From Pachypanchax playfairii (taxonomy: Eukaryota; Chordata; Actinopteri; Cyprinodontiformes; Aplocheilidae), in assembly GCA_006937955.1 (NCBI GenBank), contig SSNP01000044.1, positions 1,962,291 to 2,026,290 on the forward strand: 64,000 nt of DNA, given 5' to 3'. The position numbers were made by a program, and so were the translations under genes. Below, one piece after another: positions 58,250 to 64,000 of the stretch. The notes under the pieces are model-generated. The model saw nothing but the letters and a program-made list of their open reading frames with translations, was not told the DNA's origin and did not search any database. The first letter of the stretch is position 1. The number at the start of each line of letters is the position of its first letter.

Positions 58250-61200
58250 TTACAGCTTCACTTCCTTCACGTAATTCCCGGGGAACGTCCCAAATTGTTT
58301 TGTCCTCTTTGATGTACCTGAATAGGAAAAAAGAGAACTGAGTAAGAAAAAGGTCAAACTAAGGGTTCTTTATAAGATTTAGATCTAACCTGATCTCAGT
58401 TTATAATCCCTAGACCTCCTTCTCTCCAACTGCATAAACCAGCTCATCTGAAGGGACTTGAGGCATTCCCATCTAACTGTGAGATATAATCTCCCCAGCA
58501 AGTCCTGGGTCTGCCCAGACATCTCCTCTCACTGAGGCATTTTTCAAACACCTCCCTTGGAAGGCATCTTTACTAGGTTTCCAAACTACCTTTCACCATG
58601 ATAGATTCACTCCATTCTACCTTCTGTCATGAACAAGATGAATCCAAACAATAGAACAGATACTTTAACTCCTCCACTTGGGGCAGGAACTTATTTCTAA
58701 ACTATAGTTGGCAAACCACCATTTGCAGATAGAGGACCATAACCTCAGACTTGTTGGTGCTGATCTTAATCCTTGTTACTTAACACTCAGCTGCAAACCA
58801 TTCAGTGTCTCTGTAGGTAGCAGATCAAGAAGGCCAACAACACCACATCCTTCACAAAAAGCAGAAATGTATTCTGAAGCCCTCTGAGCTAGAGAGCCTT
58901 TGCCACTTGGCTGCACCTAGGAATTTTGGGCATAAAAGTTGTAAACAAAATCTGTGACAAAGGGCAACCCTGTTGGAGTCCAACACTCATTGGAAACAAG
59001 TCTGACTGCTTACTGGGCAATGCAAAAACCAAGAAATAAAATAAAAAAAAACAACAATAGAGAAAAAATAAAAAACCAAAAAAACTCTCACTCTAGTTGT
59101 TTAGGGGTAAACTGCCCTCAGTAGGTCAAACAAAATCCAATTGTCCTAAAGTACATCCCACACGATATCACAACGAGCTGGTCTAGTGTACCATGACTAT
59201 TGAAAAACCCAATCACAGTGGTAGGTTCAACTATCAGCAGGCCCCTCCTCTCCAGCACCCTCCCTGCTATAGTAATGGTAAATGGTATATGTCCTGTATT
59301 TGTATAGCGCTTTTCTAGTCATTCAGACCACTCAAAGCGCTTTCACACTACAAGGTTTTGCATTCACCCATTCACACAACCCGATATGTAAACCGGGGGG
59401 AGAGAGGGTAGGGGCTAACACTCACACAACCCGATATGCAGATCGGGGGGCAACATGGGGTTCAGTGTCTTGCCCAAGGACACTTCGACATGTGGCGGTG
59501 GAAGCCGGGATCGATCCACCAACCTTCAAATTGGAGGACGACCGCTCTAACCACTGAGCCACAGCCGCCAGAACTGTCCCACAACCGAGTCTATCCCTCG
59601 GACACTAAGGAGTACAATCCCCTACAGTTAGAACACACCCTCTGGTCCCCTATTTAAAGAGAGACACCATCAATCTGGTCTACCTGTCCAAAGGTACTGT
59701 TTCCAACCTCTGTGAAATGTTACAGAGGCATGCCAATCAAAGTAGCCAACATTTGTGGCCTTGAGGGACACTAGGCAAATTTCACCTATTAGCACCAGAG
59801 CTTTGATGCTGTGGAGCTGTTTAAGTACCTCAGTGACTTTAGCACCAAGTTTGTAAAATGGTCAATTTACATTTGATGTCACTCGCCTCCCTATGGATGC
59901 TGGAAAAGCTCTGTCAGGGATGGGAGATAAAGATATCCTGAACAAATCAATCAATGACCAGCAACCCAAAGTGTGCTGGAGCCACATGCTCTTACAATAA
60001 TATTGGATTAGATTTATATAGCACTTTTCCAAGCACCCAAAGCACTTTGCAGTGAATCAATTATTCATTCACACACTCAATCATACTCTACAGTAACAGT
60101 CAAGGCCCTTTCTCCCACCAAAAGCTGCAGGGAGACCACCTTCTTGTCTTGATGAAAGCTCACTACATTTAATTATATACTGCAAATCTTTAGAAACCCA
60201 AACCCAAACTGACATAGTGATGACAGTCCTACTTCACCAGGTGCATTTAGTGTGGACATTGCACACTTATAGTCTGGAGCTTTAAATCTACACAATCCTT
60301 ATATGATTTAACACAGTGAGTTGAAAGTTTTGTCTAAAGAATGTATTCAGCAGGACATACCAACAAACCAGCCATCATCACACTTTTCCATGACACTGAT
60401 GAGATCTCCTTCTTGTAGCTCCAGTTCATCATCGTTTTGAGGCACATAACTGTACAAAGCCTGGAAACTGGAGCAGAGCATAGGGAGAACATAGTAAATG
60501 TAAAATAACAAGAGAGACACAAAATGTGTTTGTGTCCTAAATAAAAGTGAGGGTCAGAATAATAGGTAAGTAAGTATTTATATAAATAAACAGATAAATA
60601 CTGTACATCTGAAAGAACACTTACATTCCACAGTTGAGTCGGTTGGGCTCGGGGCTGCTGCTGTGGGACAGGGGTTGCTGGGAAATGATGAGAGATTGTT
60701 TACTGGGGATGGGATACAGTCTATGGAGTGAGTCATTATGGTGGTGGGACAAGGTGCTGCAGTACCTCACCGAGGTCTCAGCAATATTCAAGATCTCATT
60801 ACACACTGCCTCCTAGTAGTAGTAGAAGTCAGCAGAGTAAGACAAATAGTGGGCACAACAAGAGTTCCAAAGGAGGCCAAGTTGAAGTTGAGCGGGGTGA
60901 AGAGTTAGAAAGTGAGGGAGGGGGTGGGGGGGTAAGTTGTAGTAAAGATGGTGGTAGAGCCCAGGAGAGAAGGTATGAAAGGCAGGACACCAGAGTGGAA
61001 GCATGTAGACAGGAAATATGAAACAGTTAGTTTATCTTCACAGTATATTAGTGTGTGTGAGCAGGTTGCTTAAGGGAACAGTTTGACAGTTTGGATATGG
61101 AAAGCAAGCACTGAAAACAGTTAATCCACACAAAGCAGAAAAACCAAATCATATTCCAATATTGTGCTGAAAATCTATACTGCTGAGATAGCTGATGTTT

Positions 61201-63565
61201 TTATATCCAACTTCTTTTTTGAGCAAACTGTTGTACCAACACAGTTTAAAACAGTCACTGTCATCCTGTGTAAAAGAAAACGACTGTAACCTGCTCTAAT
61301 GACAACCTGCCTGTGGTACTGACCCATCACCCATCAGATGGTTTGAACAACTACTCGTGGTTCATAATAAAACCTGCCTTTCACTTCCACTAGACTACCT
61401 AGTCTACATGTATGATTGCATGCAATCACACATGTCCCTGCACTCACTCTTAAGGTGTGTTCACACCGGCCCAACTGTCAATGTCAGAAACGTCAAGTTT
61501 ACATGTAAAGTCTATGGTGGAGTCCGTCAGGGGAGTGTCAGAGTCTCTGCGTCGCTTTGTGAGCGTTAGCAGCGTCAACTTTCAAAGTTTTTCAAGCGTT
61601 TTAGGCGTTGAAGCTTGAAACGCGAGCAACGCACAAGCTCAGCTAGCTGAACTTTTGACGCTCTTGAAGTGGCATGTCATCCAGTCAGAGCGTCTCATCG
61701 TAGTGACGTCACTGCACGTAACCTGAATGAAGCAGGAAGTCATCAAACAGGGCACAGGACAGATGGAAGTAGCGCTGGAAGCAAACCTCATCCATATGTA
61801 GCTCCTGGAGCAAACGGTTTAACTCCTCAAACTCAGAACGCATCTGAAGAATGGAGTGTATCCACAAATGGAGTAAATAAAGCCAAGCCACTCTCTCAAT
61901 ATGATCCGCCATAGCTCAGAACATCCAATAACAAAGGAAGCCCCGCCTACGCGCTCTTTTTAACGGTCAGTGGTTACAAGCTTCAACGCTTACACGTTCT
62001 AACTGACAGGCGTTACGAGCTTCAACTTTCAAGCTTCAAACTTGAAGTGGTGTGAACGTTGCTTGACGTTTACAAAGTGGCTGGTGTGAACGCATCATTA
62101 TTCTACCAAAAGATAAAGGACAACCATGCAAGGATTCTGCTTTTCAACTTCTCAGTAGCCCATAAGGAAGAAAACATCCATGTGATATGTGGCATATGTG
62201 TCTGCAGTAAAGTGTCACATTCTCAAGGCCACGTTAAAGGTACAGAATTAGACCTTGTTGTCAAATTAGAGTGCTGCAGTTCATGTAGAGAAAAAAAACG
62301 TCTGCTCTCAGCCACTCACCCCCTCCCCTCCCTGATTTTTCTGTTTGGGTTGCCAGTTCTGATGTTGATCCTCGTTTAGTTTTTCTTGTATTTGTTCAAT
62401 TTTTGGGAATGTCTGAAGGCCTAATTGTTCAGCGCTGAGTTTTCCTAAGTGTGTTTGAACGCCCCATCACGTGCAGCTCTGCTGCTCAGTTGGAAGGATG
62501 TGGTGGTTTCTTACTTTTTGCTGCTGGTCGTTGTGGAATTACTGCTGCTTGTGTTGAAGACTTGGCAGCCTTGCAGACTCACATGTGATTCGTTATGAAA
62601 CCAGGAAGTCTGGACGTGTAAATAATGATTCCGGTCCGGACAAGTGTTTTTAAAATGAAAGAAACTAGCGAGCACCCAGCCGGCTGAGATCGAGATCTGT
62701 TACAATTTAACTTTATTTTCAACATCAGTGGGACACTAGACTGTTGTGTGAGTCTTTCACTATAAAATTCTTACATACTTTACCTTTAAGTCTTTTGCTC
62801 TGCTGACATGTGACTTTACTGCCAAATTCAGCAAAAATCAACTCTTAACTCTGTTGATGGCACAACAGTGGTGAGACTCCTCATAAACATCTCACAGAGC
62901 TGAGGCACAACACTTAGTGAGCTGGTCTGGAGAAAGCTTGAGAGAATTCCCACCTCAACACTGTGTTACCAGAGGAGTAACAAAAATATCCAGCTGCATC
63001 AGTTCTTGCTAAAACAACTGTGATGAGTATGATGTGAAGACCATGTAACGTCTGGTGAGAACGGCCAAGAGAGATGGTTGGAATTTATTACATGTCTAGT
63101 CATTTCACTATTTTTATTCATTTTGTTAACCTAAGCTAAATAACTCCTGCTTCTTACTGGTACCAAAATTACATTGATGTTTGCAACAAATAAGCCAAAT
63201 TCAATGTTCCCCAAATCCCGAATTATAAAAGAATAATTATATATATAAAATAAATAATATATTATATATATAAAGAATATAAAAGAATTGTTTTTGACTG
63301 TTAAACATGTCAAACATTTAAAGAAAAAAAACAAGACAAAAATGATGGTTATGAGATTATCTTTTAGAATGATGCATTAAAAATGTTAAACATATAATGA
63401 CGTCACTTAAAAAACACAAGAGCTTTTTCAATCTTTAAAAACAGTTCTAAAAATTGTATACCATCTTACCGCAAATGAGTTAACATTGTTGTTATCCTGG
63501 ATGTCAAAAGGCATGACTTGACTTCTAGAGCTGTGTCCATGATGATCGGCCTCATTCTTCACAAA
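58250..63565 (-). CDS. sorbs1: sorbs1, sorbin and SH3 domain containing 1, last four coding exons (partial)
   Basis: Minus-strand exons are 63565-63470, 60812-60625, 60467-60361 and 58317-58250. Phases agree (0, then 2, then 1) and all sites are GT-AG. The first two encode a linker (FVKNEADHHGHSS, EAVCNEILNIAETSVRYC, then SSSPEPNRLNCG). The last two encode the C-terminal SH3 domain: FQALYSYVPQNDDELELQEG (ALYSY and acidic RT loop), DDGWFVG (conserved Trp) and FGTFPGNYV (Pro and Tyr of the ligand groove), ending KEVKL. The third SH3 of the CAP/ponsin-ArgBP2-vinexin family binds proline-rich partners such as Sos and Cbl at focal adhesions and in insulin signalling. Assignment to sorbs1 rather than sorbs2 or sorbs3 rests on ALYSY.PQNDDELEL similarity and adjacency to pdlim1. 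Upstream exons lie beyond the right edge. Confidence 0.88.
58390..60000 (+). mobile_element. LINE relic hosting a SINE
   Basis: Degraded LINE phrases run through 58440-59030 (CAAGTCCTGGGTCTGCCC, TTGTTGGTGCTGATCTTAAT, GACAAAGGGCAACCCTG) and again 59690-59930 (GTACTGTTTCCAACCTCTGT, GTGGAGCTGTTTAAGTACCT). The SINE at 59273-59577 lies between these two parts. No coding frame survives. It is in the last sorbs1 intron. Confidence 0.55.
59273..59577 (-). mobile_element. tRNA-derived SINE, minus orientation
   Basis: Read on the minus strand it starts GGCGGCTGTGGCTCAGTGGT with a box B-like GGTTGGTGGATCGATCCC, continues with CCTTGGGCAAGACACTGAAC and ends with AAAAGCGCTATACAAATACA then ACCATTTACCAT. 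Head and tail match the family of the copy at 39576-39896. There is an internal duplication of CACACAACCCGATATG (about 59375 and 59424). Confidence 0.8.
60002..60125 (-). mobile_element. SINE 3' fragment
   Basis: TTTATATAGCACTTTTCCAA, then GCACCCAAAGCACTTTGCAG and TTCATTCACACACTC are the reverse complement of the tail half of a tRNA-headed fish SINE. The head is missing. Confidence 0.55.
60813..61452. other. sorbs1 intron sequence
   Basis: It has a purine-rich stretch at 60885-60990 (GAGGGAGGGGGTGGGGGGG-like) and otherwise AT-rich sequence. No further exon is recognisable. Confidence 0.4.
61453..62097 (-). mobile_element. Harbinger/PIF-type derivative retaining a transposase N-terminus
   Basis: Both ends carry GTGTGAACGC/GTGTTCACACC inverted termini: the left starts AGGTGTGTTCACACCGGCC and the right, reverse-complemented, starts TGATGCGTTCACACCAGCC. 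The flanks are TTA on both sides (61450-61452 and 62098-62100), the 3-bp duplication typical of Harbinger. A 67-codon minus-strand frame (61709-61912) contains FEELNRLLQELHMD and FQRYFHLSCALFDDFL, matching the region just before the DDE nuclease of PIF/Harbinger transposases. The catalytic part is deleted, so this is an internally deleted non-autonomous copy. Confidence 0.82.
62101..63469. other. sorbs1 intron sequence
   Basis: AT-rich intron; 63220-63290 is a TA-rich low-complexity tract. I see no additional exon with both splice sites and a compatible phase. Confidence 0.4.
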
Positions 63566-64000
63566 CTGCAGCACAAAATTCAGCACATACATTTAAATGT
63601 CAACACTTTTCTGCTGTATATGTCACTATAGTTTAAAATAAATACGTTTTCAGTATTCTTTATGTGTAAATTTCAACCTGCAGCAACATGCAAAATCTAT
63701 ATAGACATCTCACTACCCTAAAAACCTGCAACCTTTGATGGTATCTAAGGTGCTATTACACCGTTACATGTAATAGCAGCAACAGCGCATTAGGAGATGA
63801 GATATCAGTCCTAAAAATGCAAGCGCAGTCTCACCAGTAACAATTTCTGAAACCCAACAAAATCAATTCCACCAATCCAAAAACACAGATTGTTAGTAAG
63901 TGCACACATCGACATGCAGACTTGCAGCTTAAGTGAAGTGACTGATTTCATAATCACTCTGCTTTTACAAAACCAGCAGATTCATGGAGTCAAACTCAGT
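63566..64000. other. sorbs1 intron sequence to window edge
   Basis: No exon was recognised; the rest of sorbs1 should lie beyond position 64000. Confidence 0.4.

Overview
The window is nuclear DNA of a vertebrate, almost certainly a ray-finned (teleost, probably percomorph) fish. Genes are split by short GT-AG introns, the encoded proteins are vertebrate orthologues, and the interspersed repeats are typical of fish: Tc1/mariner, hAT and Harbinger elements, CR1/L2-like LINEs and tRNA-headed SINEs. There is no bacterial, phage or organellar signature.

Six protein-coding genes can be assembled exon by exon. From left to right they are: hgsnat (minus, first four coding exons, running off the left edge; lysosomal heparan-sulfate acetyltransferase); pcbd1 (plus, complete, 102 aa; pterin carbinolamine dehydratase); sgpl1 (minus, complete, 14 coding exons, 565 aa; sphingosine-1-phosphate lyase), tail-to-tail with pcbd1; neurog3 (plus, single coding exon, 191 aa; proneural/endocrine bHLH factor); pdlim1 (minus, complete, 7 coding exons, 322 aa; PDZ-LIM actin adaptor); and the 3' end of sorbs1 (minus, last four coding exons with the C-terminal SH3 domain). 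The genes do not form an operon-like functional unit. pcbd1, sgpl1 and neurog3 correspond to a human 10q22 block and pdlim1-sorbs1 to a 10q23-24 neighbour pair. Both pdlim1 and sorbs1 products act on the actin/Z-disc/focal-adhesion cytoskeleton. A broken HIPK-like kinase copy lies between neurog3 and pdlim1.

The dominant feature is a 12.4-kb minisatellite (about 21979-34358) between the sgpl1 promoter and neurog3. It is built from 21-bp and 26-bp variants of a GGTCCTGGATGGA-headed unit, arranged in recurring multi-unit blocks. Nearly every unit carries a two-quartet G-quadruplex motif on the plus strand. Because the main unit length is divisible by three and lacks stops in all six frames, the array yields spurious open frames of hundreds of codons on both strands (up to about 1,046 codons). 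These are not genes.

The remainder is intron, UTR and intergenic DNA with nested transposon relics. These include a Tc1 copy with intact ends and TA duplication, a hAT MITE with a perfect 8-bp target duplication sitting inside a LINE reverse-transcriptase frame, a Harbinger derivative that keeps the N-terminal part of its transposase, several SINEs and LINE relics, and one 10-N assembly gap inside a poly-C run in an sgpl1 intron.
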